A DNA stretch of 64,000 nt, taken from the NCBI RefSeq assembly GCF_963576675.1, contig NC_088919.1:61524578-61588577 (forward strand). Reading direction: 5' to 3'. Positions 1-9,996 of the stretch are shown piece by piece. The position numbers were made by a program, and so were the translations under genes. The stretch comes from Euphorbia lathyris (Eukaryota > Streptophyta > Magnoliopsida > Malpighiales > Euphorbiaceae). Under the pieces are notes generated by a model. That model searched no databases. It had not been told where the DNA came from and saw only the letters and a list, made by a program, of their open reading frames with translations. The stretch's first letter is position 1. The number at the start of each line of letters is the position of its first letter.

Positions 1-1
1 C

Positions 2-976
2 TCAAGAGAGGAGGTGGAGAAGTGGACTGATATATGGAATATCGATATCCCTCCAAAGGTGAAGATTTTCTTGTGGAAGGCGTGTAACGAGTTCCTGCCT
101 AATAAGGAGCGACTATTCCTTAAGGGGGTGGATGTGGATAATAGTTGTGTTTTATGTGGAAATACGGGTAAACATAATACCCACTTATTTCTGGATTGTG
201 AGTTTGGTAATGATTGCAGATTAGCAGTTGGTGTTGAACTGGACTCAACACATATGGATACGTTCAGTGAGTGGTTTGATCACTTTCTACAAAATGAGAA
301 CTCAAGAGTTGTAAGAGAGAAAGTGTGCATGGTGTTGTGGTCCATCTGGTGCCAGCGAAATAATAAGTTGTGGGATCGCCAGCCGCTTCCCGCGCGATTA
401 GCAGCTGAATAGGGACTGCTGTTCCTCCGGGATTACCACAGCAGCAGAGTCGAGCGAGGGGACAGTGCCATGGTTTCCCAGCAGCGTGCGAGATGGCGGT
501 TTCCGCCAGTAGGCAGCATAAAAATAAATACTGATGCGGCTGTGGACGTCACTAATAGGCGGGTTGGGCTCGGAATGGTCTGCCGTGACTCGCTTGGGAG
601 GGTAACAGCTTACAGAACGGCATATTACAGCGGAACATGGACATCCATTTTGGCCGAAGCTATGGGGTTACGAGAAGTACTGGCTTGGGTTAAACAACAA
701 GGTATGATGTCGGTGATTATCAAAATGGACGCAAAGGGCGTGGTGGATGTTTTTTTCTCATTACAACACAGATCGGAACTTGGCCTCATTCTCACGCACT
801 GTCGCAGCCTGGCGGAAGCCTGCCCCAACCTTAGACTTGTCTCTATTCCACGATCTGCAAATAGGGTGGCGGACACGTTAGCAAAGAACGCTTTTAATTT
901 TGCTTCACCCTCCTTTTGGGATCATTCCCCACCATGTATCAGAGCATCGTCTCTTTCTGATGTAAGCTTAGCTTAA
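2..976 (+). pseudogene. LINE ORF2 C-terminal part (zf-RVT and RNase H), broken
   Basis: This is the tail of a plant non-LTR retrotransposon polyprotein entering from the left edge. The frame starting at base 2 reads through a zinc-binding reverse-transcriptase segment (KIFLWKACNEFLPNKERLF, then CVLCG and the H/C residues of NTHLFLDC). It hits a TAG at 410-412 and resumes in the same frame. The second part is an RNase H fold: the first Asp in KINTDAAV, a Glu in AEAMGLREVL, an Asp in KMDAKGVV and the last Asp in NRVADTLAKNAF. These residues bind the two metal ions in this family. The frame ends at TAA 974-976, followed by about 30 nt and an A-run at about 1004-1016, the usual LINE 3' end. Codon choice is less AT-rich than the flanks. 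The remainder of the element lies outside the window, so age and length cannot be judged. Confidence 0.85.
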
Positions 977-1066
977 TTATCAATACAAGTTTTCTCTCTT
1001 TCAAAAAAAAAAAAAAGAATTATTTAATAAATATATAAATCATCATAAAAAATTTAATAATGCAAA

Positions 1067-1495
1067 GGCTTAATAGGCATCCAACCCCTTAAACTTGTAA
1101 CTTTTTTTCACCTGGCCCCCTCAACTTAGGAGACAACCTCTCAACCCTCTCAACTCTCCAAAAACATCACATACAGCCCCTTACATCCCTATGTTCGGTT
1201 AAAATATTGACCCGTGTAGAAAACGCGCTTGACTGTTGACCACACCAATGCCACGTGTCATTTTTTTATTAAATAGTCAAGTGTGTTTTCTACACGGGTC
1301 ATTTGAATACATATTGGTGTGGTCAATAGTCAAGTGCGTTTTCTACACGGGTCAATATTTTGACCGAACATAGGGGTGTAAGGGGCTGTATGTGATGTTT
1401 TTGAAGAGTTGAGGGGGTTGAGAGGTTGTTCCCTAAATTGAGGGGGCCAGGTGAAAAAAAGTTATAAGTTTAGGGGCCTGGGTGTCTGTTAAGCC
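1067..1495. mobile_element. Long-TIR foldback MITE, Mutator-like (element A)
   Basis: The two halves of this 429-bp stretch are inverted copies of each other. It begins GGCTTAATAGGCATCCAACC and ends with the near-complement (GGGTGTCTGTTAAGCC), and the pairing runs almost to the centre near 1275. The flanks carry a 9-bp duplication with one mismatch (1058-1066 TAATGCAAA, 1496-1504 AAATGCAAA), the size produced by Mutator-superfamily transposases. No coding capacity. The superfamily rests on TSD size and symmetry only. Confidence 0.8.
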
Positions 1496-1690
1496 AAATG
1501 CAAATAATAGTTAAACTCTAGTTGCATGCCAAAATTATTTTTAATTTCTTCAACTATGATTTAGAGTTTTTTTTCCGGCTTCCAGCCAAAAGATAATAAC
1601 CTTCTTTATTTTGCTTTGCTCTCTTTTTTTTTTTATTCAATAAATTTATTTTATTCCAGTTCGGTAGATTTGATAGTTTTTCGTTGATTT

Positions 1691-2761
1691 GGGATAAGGT
1701 ATTAAAATAGGTTTTTTGGGAAAATATCAATTTAAGCTCCATCTTTAAAATAGCACGTTTAATATTTACAACATAGTATCAATTTAGAAATTACTAACAG
1801 AACGTGACACGTCATCCTTTAAGTCTGCCAACTCAGCGCCACGTCACATAAGGTACCAAAATAGGCCTAAGGTTTATAAAAAGTATCAATTTAGGTCTCG
1901 CATACAAAATAGCACCAATATAGGCTTAACGTTTATAAAATAATATGAATTTAAGTTTAACATTTACAAAATATATCCAATTTAAGTTGTGTCAAAAAGA
2001 TATTTTTATTTTTCTAGCATGGCACAAATTAATGAACTGATATTAGGCACTTTGGATTTTGTGTGGCTGTATGGTAATATTTTTGATACATTTTGGATGA
2101 GTTGTCAGTTGACAATTGATATTTTGTGTGTCAATATGGTCATATATCATAATTATTTTAACTAGTGTTCGAAATTTTGTTGATATTTAATTACTTTTAG
2201 TTTGTATATATTACATGAGCCCATGGAATTTAGGAGTCATGAAAGCATTGATGAAAAACAAATATAAGGTCTTAATAGCCAAGAATAACAACTTTTTTTT
2301 TAATCAGCCAAAAATAATAATTAACTGTATTATAATAAATAAAAAAACAGAACTAAATAAAAAAGATAATATATAAAGTTAATGGAGAAAGAATATAATA
2401 TGATTAATTATGACGTTAAGCTTAAATTTGTATTATTTTGTAAACGTTAAGTTTAAATTCATGTTATTTTGTAAACGTTAAGCCTATATCGGTGCTATTT
2501 TGTATGTGAGGCCTAAATTGATATTTTCTACAAACCTTAGTCCTATTTTGGTAACTTAAGTGACGTGGCACTGAGTTGTCAGACTTAACGGATGACATGT
2601 CACGTTCTGTTAGTAATTCCTAAATTGATTCTATGTTGTAAACGTTAAGCCTAAATTGATGTTTTGTTGTAAACGTTAAGCCTATATTGGTGATATTTTG
2701 AACGTGAAGCCTAAATTGGTAGTTCCCCAAAAACCTTACACCTATTTTAGTATCTTATCCC
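1691..2761. mobile_element. Long inverted-repeat foldback element (element B)
   Basis: The left end GGGATAAGGTATTAAAATAG pairs with the right end CTATTTTAGTATCTTATCCC, and imperfect pairing continues inward for several hundred bases. Both arms contain degenerate short direct repeats around AAACGTTAAGCCTAAATTGAT, which makes the arms look striped. No convincing target duplication was found at the ends. The centre (about 2010-2400) is AT-rich and non-coding. Confidence 0.7.
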
Positions 2762-3277
2762 TTTAATCTTTTTTCTTATATGAGAGGTATTTCTCTCTAT
2801 ATATGGATGATCGTGGTATGTATTATTATATGGGTGTTATCATGACTTTTTTTTTATGAAAATACGCAATAGTTTTGTCTATTGTTACATAGATTTGACT
2901 TATTTAAAAATTATTCAGTCATCCCTGCAGAAAAAGACTATGACCTAGATTTTAGGTGGAGTGTGTTTCACACCGTTTTTTGCCAAAAAAACAGTTTCAA
3001 ACACCGTCTATTATTACTATATCACAGTCTATAAAACTGAATAGAAGATTAAAGCTTATTTGATGTAATTCTGAATTGTAATTTTTAATTGTTTAATAAA
3101 TAATAATTTTTTAAGTAAAAATTGGATAAAAAAAAGAAAGAGAAATACCGAATATCTCAACTAGGTTTGCACCCTCAATGTAACCCTCCTATCCCGAACT
3201 CGAATATTATTAAAAGAAAATAAAAAAATTTATACAAAACGAAGAAAAATAATAAAACTAAGCAAATCGAAATTGCT
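2762..3277. other. AT-rich spacer, nothing recognised
   Basis: I see no open frame of interest, no RNA gene and no clear repeat structure in this stretch. It may be host intergenic DNA between element B and the LINE scrap that follows. Confidence 0.5.
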
Positions 3278-3412
3278 TCACATGATTAAAATTATCGCAA
3301 ATATAAGAATTGCAAATATCCGACCACGTATCCCACCAATGTATGTCGTCATAAAAGCACCGAAGTTGGTAAGAGCATCCGCTACCCTATTACGTCCACA
3401 GTAAATATGAAC
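3278..3412 (-). pseudogene. LINE RNase H C-terminal scrap
   Basis: Read on the minus strand, this stretch gives 44 sense codons and a TGA, including YCGRNRVADALTNFGAFM. This matches the last RNase H motif of plant LINE ORF2 (NRVADALA-type, with the final catalytic Asp). Nothing upstream can be joined to it, because element C begins about 60 bases away. On the low-coordinate side the sequence is A-rich but no clean tail remains. It is probably an old, 5'-truncated insertion. Confidence 0.6.
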
Positions 3413-3475
3413 ACATATAGTAATATCAAATTAAAATAAAAGATTATAGATAAAATATATATATATATATATATA

Positions 3476-4462
3476 GGGTTAATTACAAAAAACTACCATG
3501 TGGTTTGGCCGATTTGCGATCTGGTACCTGTGGTATTTTTTGTTACAAACAGGTACTCGTGGTTGTCACCGTTAGCAAAATCAAGGAGACGGTCAGAATT
3601 CTGTTAAAAAGCTGACGTGGCATAGGGGTAATTTCGGAAATTTGATTTTTTAATTTTTTTTTTTAATTTTTTTTTTAATTTTTTCTTTCTCTCTCTCACC
3701 CTTCTCTCTTCTCCATCCACGTTCTTCGTCTTCTCCATCGATGTTCTTCGTCTTCTCCATCTTCTCCTTTCTTCTTCTTCTTCTTCTTCTTCTTCTCCTT
3801 TCTTCTCTTTTCTTCTTCTTCCTCCTCTCTTCTTCTTCTTCTCCTTTTTTTTCTTTTTTTCTTCTGGTGAAATTCCAGATTTCCAGAATTCTGGAATTTC
3901 TGGAAATCCAGAATTTCCAGAATTCCAGAACTCTGGAAATTCTGGAATTTTCTGGAATTTCCAGAATTCTGGAATTCTAGAAATTCCAGAATTCTGGAAT
4001 TTACCAGAAATGAAAAACAAAAAAAGAAGATGGGGAAGAAGAGAAGAAAGGAAGAAGAAGAAATGAGAAAGAAGAAGAAGAAAAAGAAAAAGAAATGGGG
4101 AAAAAGAGAAGAAAAGAAGAAGAAGAAATGGGAAAGAAGAAGAAAAAGAAAAAGAAATGGGGAAGAACAGAAGAAATGAAGAAGAAGATGAAGGAAGATG
4201 AAGGAGAAGAGAAGAAGAATAGAAGAGAGAGAAAATCGTTAAAGAAGAAAAGGAGAGGAGGAAAGAGAGAAGTCAACAAAAAAAGTCAAAAAAAAGTAAA
4301 AAAAAATCTGTTTCCGAAAATACCCCTGTAATTTAACAGTCAATTTTCCGTTTCCTTGATTTTGGTAACGGCGACAACCACAGGTATCTGTTTGTAACAA
4401 AAAATACCACAGGTACCAGATCGCAAATCGGCCAAACCACAGGGTAGTTTTTTGTAATTAAC

Positions 4463-4464
<2 letters not shown>
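3476..4464. mobile_element. Foldback element C inside an AT microsatellite
   Basis: The ends GGGTTAATTACAAAAAACTA and TAGTTTTTTGTAATTAACCC are exact complements. The arms stay paired for about 150 bp (the tract about the bases of a constant domain, GGCCGATTTGCGATCTGGTA and its complement). The left inner arm is a pyrimidine run of CTT units and the right inner arm a purine run of GAA units. The centre is a tandem array of TTCCAGAA/TTCTGGAA words. Flanks are ATATATATA on both sides, compatible with a 9-bp duplication but uninformative because the target is an AT repeat. The long open frames here are low-complexity artefacts. Confidence 0.8.
3881..3999. repeat. TTCNNGAA array in element C
   Basis: Twelve TTCNNGAA words occur in 119 bp, starting at 3881, 3889, 3898, 3915, 3923, 3940, 3950, 3959, 3967, 3975, 3984 and 3992. 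The middle pair is CA, TG or TA. Each word is a dyad of GAA/TTC, the building block of heat-shock elements, but the spacing between words is 0-9 bases rather than the canonical 2. Confidence 0.9.

Positions 4465-4512
<48 letters not shown>
4465..4512. repeat. (AT)n microsatellite
   Basis: Uninterrupted AT dinucleotide run on the right flank of element C. The matching run on its left is at about 3456-3475, so element C probably inserted within one AT tract. Confidence 0.95.
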
Positions 4513-4515
<3 letters not shown>

Positions 4516-4538
4516 CGAATGAATGAAGAAAAGAAAAA

Positions 4539-5048
4539 GGCTTAATACATCATTTGCCCTCTGAACTTGTCCAAAAAGTTCGATTGGCCTTCTGAACTTT
4601 CAAAGTGTCCCGATAGCCTCCTAAACTTGTATAAAATGTTCAGTTAGCCCCCTGAACTTGCGTAAAATATATTCAATTGATCACTCGATCGCAAAAAAGT
4701 AAGTTAAATGTAGAAGATGTATTGTACGAGTCTTAAAAAAAAGGTAAAACGACCAAAAACGGAGTATGCAGTTCTAATATTAGAGAAGACAAGTTGTATA
4801 GTTGAGCAAGTAATACCTTCATTTTTAATTTATTTGTTAATTATGTAATAACATTTTAAGATGCGTGGTATACATCTTCTGCATTTAACTTACTTTTTTG
4901 GGACCGAGTGATCAATTGATTACATTTTACTCAAGTTCAGGGGATTGAACATTTTATGCAAGTTCAGAAGGCTATCAGAACACTTTGAAAGTTCAGAGAG
5001 TCAATCGAGCTTTTTGGATAAGTTCAGGGACAAATGATGTATTAAGCC
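4539..5048. mobile_element. Foldback MITE D, Mutator-like, perfect 9-bp TSD
   Basis: The ends GGCTTAATACATCATTTGCC and the complement GGACAAATGATGTATTAAGCC define a 510-bp element. The arms contain three degenerate lines of a CTGAACTTG...AAA phrase. The target duplication AAAGAAAAA is perfect at 4530-4538 and 5049-5057, indicating a Mutator-type insertion. A second copy lies at 53386. No protein coding. Confidence 0.88.
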
Positions 5049-5503
5049 AAAGAAAAATGAAAAAATGGGTGGAGATGTGGATGGATAATGGAGCAAATGA
5101 TCGAAGGAACACAAAAGGGTCAAACCCCAGGCTGTTTCGCAGACTCAGTTCCCATCACACTTATTACTCTTTGTTTACTGATCAAAGATTTGACATTCTG
5201 CTGCTGGATAATAATAATAATGTGTTTTATATTGAATCCTAAAAGTCACGTGTGAATCTACAACTAAATAAAAGTAAGGTTAAAGATGAGCGGTTTATAT
5301 GGCGAACCCACTATGATGTCTAAGTCAATTCGTGGAGAAGACTATAAAATGATGACAATTAGTAAATTAAAGGTAGAATGCAAGCTTAATGTAAATATAC
5401 ATATATATATATATATATATGAACTTGTTTACCTCGAGGTAAGTTTACTATATTTATATTGGTTGAGTTGTAGAAGAGGGTTTATAGATTGCGGAGCAGG
5501 GTG
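5049..5503. other. Spacer with an AT dinucleotide run, no gene seen
   Basis: Short frames only. An (AT)n run lies at about 5397-5420. The stretch ends at the 5' LTR of the copia element, whose 5-bp left flank reads GGGTG; no partner for that flank is available in the window. Confidence 0.5.
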
Positions 5504-6836
5504 TGTTGAAACACCTTTCCACATAATTTTGATTTGACAAAATTGTTTAAGTACAATTAAAAATATTCTAAACACACTAAGTTTAAATGCTTTGATTTAT
5601 TCTACTAATATGTGTTTGTTCAATGTTGAGTTAAATTGTTTATAAGACACAAAGATTAAAAGGCCCAAAGCCCAATATGGAAGTCAAAGCCCAAGTCAAA
5701 CAGTTTAAGGCAACTCGGCCCGCGTATGTCAAAACGCTGTCGTTATATACAAAACGCAGCTCAGCGGAAGAAGGATCTAGAAGACCTTCAAGGAATAACT
5801 TCGGGACGAAGCTGTTGAGTTGATTCGACAAAGAGTACAAGACAGCAGCTGGCTAAGAACAACTTCCAGACAAAGTGTTTCCACTTTGGGTAAAGATCAG
5901 AAGACACAGAATGCTGTCCAGTTGACCTTACCTTAAATGGAGAGACATTCTGCCAAGCTGACCGAGGACAGAAGATACTCAAATCTGATTGGCCGAGAGC
6001 TCTGAGCAAGACAGGATGACAACGACAGGAAGCCGTTTCCCTCCAACGGTTATTTCGAAATTCGAAATGACCAACACCTCAGACGTCTCTATAAATAGAG
6101 CCCTTCAGTTGCTTCATTCAATACAGAACTTGATCAAGCCATTACGCTGACCAAATTTCTACGCAAAGTTCTGCAAGAAAAAGCAAAGCAATCTTACACT
6201 AAATTTCATATCTTTTGTGTAAAAGTCTAGAGTGATTATTCAATCATCTAAGGTGTCTTAGCAATCATTGTTTAGGACAAACACTTATCATTTCTAGAGT
6301 TTAGAAAGGAGAGGCTAAGTACTCGGTTATAGTACTCAGCGAGAGATTAGGATTGAGTAGAGGTATAGAGGAAGGTACTCTTGTTATACTCAGTTGCTAA
6401 GATTGTAAAAGGTTTGATGCTCTACCGTTAAAGAGCTCAGTAGAGAATTCGAAATCTCGGAACGTGTTTCGGGGACAGGACGTAGGCTTGGAGGCCGAAC
6501 CTGGATAAATCTGCTGAGTAACATATTTCTAACCTTTAACTCCTTCATATATTTATTGCTTGCTTAAACAAAAACTGACCAAGTAAAGAGGTCAAGCTGA
6601 GTTGTGCGCATTGAATATCTGAGCTCAGGAATAGACTCTAAGTGCTATCTCCTGACTCGAGTAAAGAAAACTGACCTAGTCACTAGTTGACTAAGCCAGT
6701 ATCTTGCTATTCACTCAGCGCCGCTGTCCAAACCTTTTTCTCACGAAAAATAAGTCTGCCCTAACTTAAAATTTTTAAATAGTTCCTAACCCCCCCCCCC
6801 TTGGAACTATACTTGTAACGTTATAAGGGACCAACA
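5504..6836 (+). repeat. Copia 5' LTR (LTR1)
   Basis: Begins TGTTGAAACACC and ends ACCAACA (TG...CA). It matches 24821-26158 almost base for base. By eye I count about 13 substitutions, plus a 2-bp indel, an 11-bp indel and a difference in a C-run (11 versus 7). Contains a TATA box at 6090-6097. Confidence 0.93.
6090..6097 (+). promoter_or_regulatory. LTR1 TATA box
   Basis: TATAAATA within CTCTATAAATAGAGCC, the best core promoter in the LTR. The equivalent in LTR2 is 25416-25423. Transcription would start about 30 bases downstream, in the direction of gag. Confidence 0.7.
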
Positions 6837-6838
6837 AG

Positions 6839-6850
6839 TGGCATCAGAGC
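6839..6850 (+). other. Primer-binding site, copy 1
   Basis: TGGCATCAGAGC, two bases after LTR1. It matches the 3' end of initiator-Met tRNA (TGGTATCAGAGC) with one C/T change; copy 2 has the exact consensus. Confidence 0.88.
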
Positions 6851-6898
6851 TTAAAAGCTCACCATAAAAGGTTTAACCACCTTGAGCTGATCCCCACT

Positions 6899-8635
6899 AT
6901 GGGCGAAAACAGCACTCGGTTTCTCCCAGGAAACCAAACAACTCAGATCTTACCTGAGGGGTTGTCCATTACTCGGCCTCCCCTATTCTTCAGGTCTAAC
7001 TACACCTTCTGGAAGAATAGGATGAAAAATTTCATTCAGGCTACAAATATGAGTGCCTGGTTATCCATAGTCCAAGGTCCATTTGTACCTGTCGAAGTTG
7101 TGGCTGGCCAAACAGTTGTTAAAGCTGAGGCCAAATGGACAGAGGATGCTCTCAAGAAGCTACAAAATCATGCTTCGGCTATAAACATGCTTCACTGTGC
7201 GCTCGATGCTGCAGAATATAATAAAATCTCAGGTTGTGAGTCGGCGCAAGAGATCTGGAAGAAGCTGGAGGTCACCTAAGAAGGAACCAATAAAGTAAAG
7301 GAGTCCAAGGTGAACCAGCAGATGAGACTGTACGAGCTGTTCGAAATGAACAATGATGAGGGAATATCTGACATTAACGCAAGGTTTACCAACATCATCA
7401 ATGAGCTCAAGAGACTTGGGAAGATCTTCACTGAGGAAGAACAAGTCAAGAAAATACTCAGGAGCCTTCCCAAAGACTGGCAAGCGAAGAAGACCGCTGT
7501 TGAGGAAGCTCAGGACTTAACCACCTACAAATATGATGAGCTCATCGGCTCGCTGCTGACCCATGAGATCTCGATGAAGAATTTCGAGGTGAAGGAAAAG
7601 TCTGAAGACAAGAAGCAAAAATCTCTTGTCATGAAAGCTGACTCCACTGATGGGAGCTCAACAGATGATGAGGAGATGGCTATGTTCACAAGGAAGATGA
7701 AAAGGCTGTTCAGAAAGAATGACAAATATTCTAAGAAGCCTTACAGAAAGTTTGATAAGTATAAAGCTGAGTCCAGCGACAACAAATACAAGAAGGACAA
7801 CTCAAAGCCCATTACATGCTTTGAATGTCATCAAACTGGCCATATCAAGTCAAGCTGGCCCACGCTGAGGAAAGAAAAGAAGAACGGCAAAAAGGCAATG
7901 GTGGCAACATGGAGCGACAGTGATGAGTCTTCATCAACAGAAGCTGAGGCCACCGAGTCAGCGAAAATATGCTTCATGGCTGACGAACTTGCTGAGCCGT
8001 GCGTCTCTAAGCATGCTGACCCCTCCATTGCATGTGATGATGAGGAGCAATCAAATGAGGTAATATCACTTTCCCAGCTCAGAAACGAAATGGGTAATGC
8101 CCTGAGTGACCTCTATACACTTGTCAAAAAGTGTAATAAGAAAATTAGAGCACTCAGCAGGCGCTGTGACGAGGTTGAAGAGGTCAAGCTAAGTGTAATA
8201 AGAAAATTAGAGCACTCAACTTTGCATGATAACATGGAAATCATACATAAGTCTGTCACTGAAGTCCAATCAGATTCAAAGAAACTGAGAAAGGACGTCA
8301 TAAATATCCAGAACCAACTAAAGGTTCAAAATAAAAGAAATATTCCTCTGAATGCTCAGTACCGAAGTACTGGTCAGCAGAGATGGAATCCCCAGCGGAA
8401 TGTCCAGTGTGACTTCTGTGGGAAGAAAGGACACACCACAAAGGTGTGCTGGCACGCCCAGCACTAGGGTGCTGACCAGTCAGTGAGAAATCCTAAACGG
8501 AAGGTCAGCTATGACTTCTGTGGAAAGAATGGCCATACTGTCCAAGTATGCCGCCATAAAATAAAATATGATGCTTTACCTGTTGAACCTAACAAGCAAG
8601 GACCCAAAAAGAATTGGGTACCTAAAAGTAACTAG
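6899..8635 (+). pseudogene. Copia gag, copy 1, two nonsense codons
   Basis: Capsid/nucleocapsid protein that packages element RNA. The start is ATG 6899, with RPPLFFRSNYTFWKNRMKNF typical of the copia gag N-terminus (UBN2 family) near residues 27-46. The frame stops at TAA 7277-7279 (copy 2 has TAT) and again at TAG 8465-8467 (copy 2 has TGG), and ends at TAG 8633-8635. Three zinc-knuckle-like motifs are present: CFECHQTGHIKSSW (last Cys replaced by Trp here), CDFCGKKGHTTKVC and YDFCGKNGHTVQVC. Between the first and second motif lies a charged coiled-coil-like stretch. A 28-base patch at 8191-8218 duplicates 8129-8156 and replaces the sequence found in copy 2. Confidence 0.88.
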
Positions 8636-8640
8636 TTACA

Positions 8641-9996
8641 ATGCAGGTAAGCCTGAGGTGTGCTGAGAAGTCAAAGATGTGGTATATTGATAGTGCATGC
8701 TCGAGGCACATGACTGGTGATGAAACTCAGTTCATCACATTTGAGCGTAAATGAGGAGGAAGCGTAAGTTTTGGAGACAACAAAAAGGGTAAGATAGTAG
8801 GGTCAGGAACCATCGGAGGTAATCCTACTATTGAGTCAGTCTCCCTAGTCAGCGGACTCAAATATAACTTACTCAGCGTAGCTTAGCTATGTGACAATGG
8901 GAGAAAAGTTATATTTGATGCTACTGGATGTAAAATATACGAGGGAAAAACAAATGAGTTAATTTTAACTGCCCCTCGGATTGATAATGTCTTTATGCTA
9001 GACTTAGAGAAAAAGTTTTCAAAAACTGTATGCTTAGTTTCAAAGGAAGAAAATTCCTGGCTATGGCACAGGAAACTTGGTCATGTAAGCATGGACCTCT
9101 TGGCCAAATTAGCAAGAAAGCAATTGGTTGAGGGACTGCCTGAACTTAGATTTGAAAAAGATCAATTATGCCACGCTTGCCAAGCTGGAAAACAAACCAA
9201 ACAATCTTTTCATAGCAAAAAAATTGTCTCAACTAAGCGTCCGTTAGAATTACTACACTTGGATCTCTTCGGTCCAGTCCAGTCGCTGAGTCTAGGTGGA
9301 AGAAGATTTTCCTTGGTCATTGTAGATGACTTCTCTTGGTACACTTGGGTCATCTTGCTGAGTAGCAAGGATGAGACCTTTGAGACATTTTCAAATTTGG
9401 TTAGAAAACTTGAAAATGATAAAGACCTAAAACTGGCTCACATCCGAAGTGATAATGGTGGAGAATTCAAAAATCAACAGTTTGTTGAATTCTGTGAAGC
9501 CAGCGGCATTGACCATAACTTTTCTGCTCCTAGAATGCCTCAACAAAATGGGGTTGTTGAAAGGAAGAACAGAACACTGGTTGAAATAGCCAGGACAATG
9601 CTGAGTGAGCATAGGCTTCCAAAGTACTTTTGGGGAGAAGTTGTTAACACAGCATGCTACATTCTTAATAGGGCTCTTGTTAGACCTATACTAAAGAAAA
9701 CCCCCTATGAGCTTTGGAAAGGACGAAAGCCCAACATTGGATACTTTCGTGCCTTTGGCTGTAAATGTTTTATTTTAAACACTAAGGATAGCCTAGCTAA
9801 GTTTGACTCAAAAGCTGATGAAGCTATCTTTTTAGGCTACTCAACAAACAGCAAAGCATATAGAGTTTTCAATAAACGAACTCAAGTTTTAGAAGAGTCA
9901 GTACATGTTGAGTTCGACGAAACTAACCCTGCAGGAAGATATCTGCCGCTGACCGAGGATGATCCACACTCAGCACCCGATGATCAAGATACAGCT
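8641..9996 (+). pseudogene. Copia pol 5' part (protease, integrase), copy 1
   Basis: Polyprotein begins at ATG 8641, six bases after the gag stop and in another frame. The aspartic protease motif WYIDSACSRHMTGD is present (about residue 14). Nonsense codons follow: a TGA at about 8754 in GCGTAAATGAGG and a TAG in GTAGCTTAGCTA (about 8884). From about 8995 the frame is open. It holds the integrase zinc finger (HRKLGHVS...CHAC), the catalytic triad (Asp of LDLFGP, Asp of RSDNGGEF, Glu of VVERKNRT) and the downstream KTPYELW region. The LARD-like element interrupts it at 9997, and the rest resumes at 19216. Confidence 0.9.

Noticed and set aside
3604..4331. Four open frames of 78-138 codons in element C
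   Set aside because: They are translations of GAA/CTT and TTCCAGAA repeats on both strands of a foldback; no protein-like composition.
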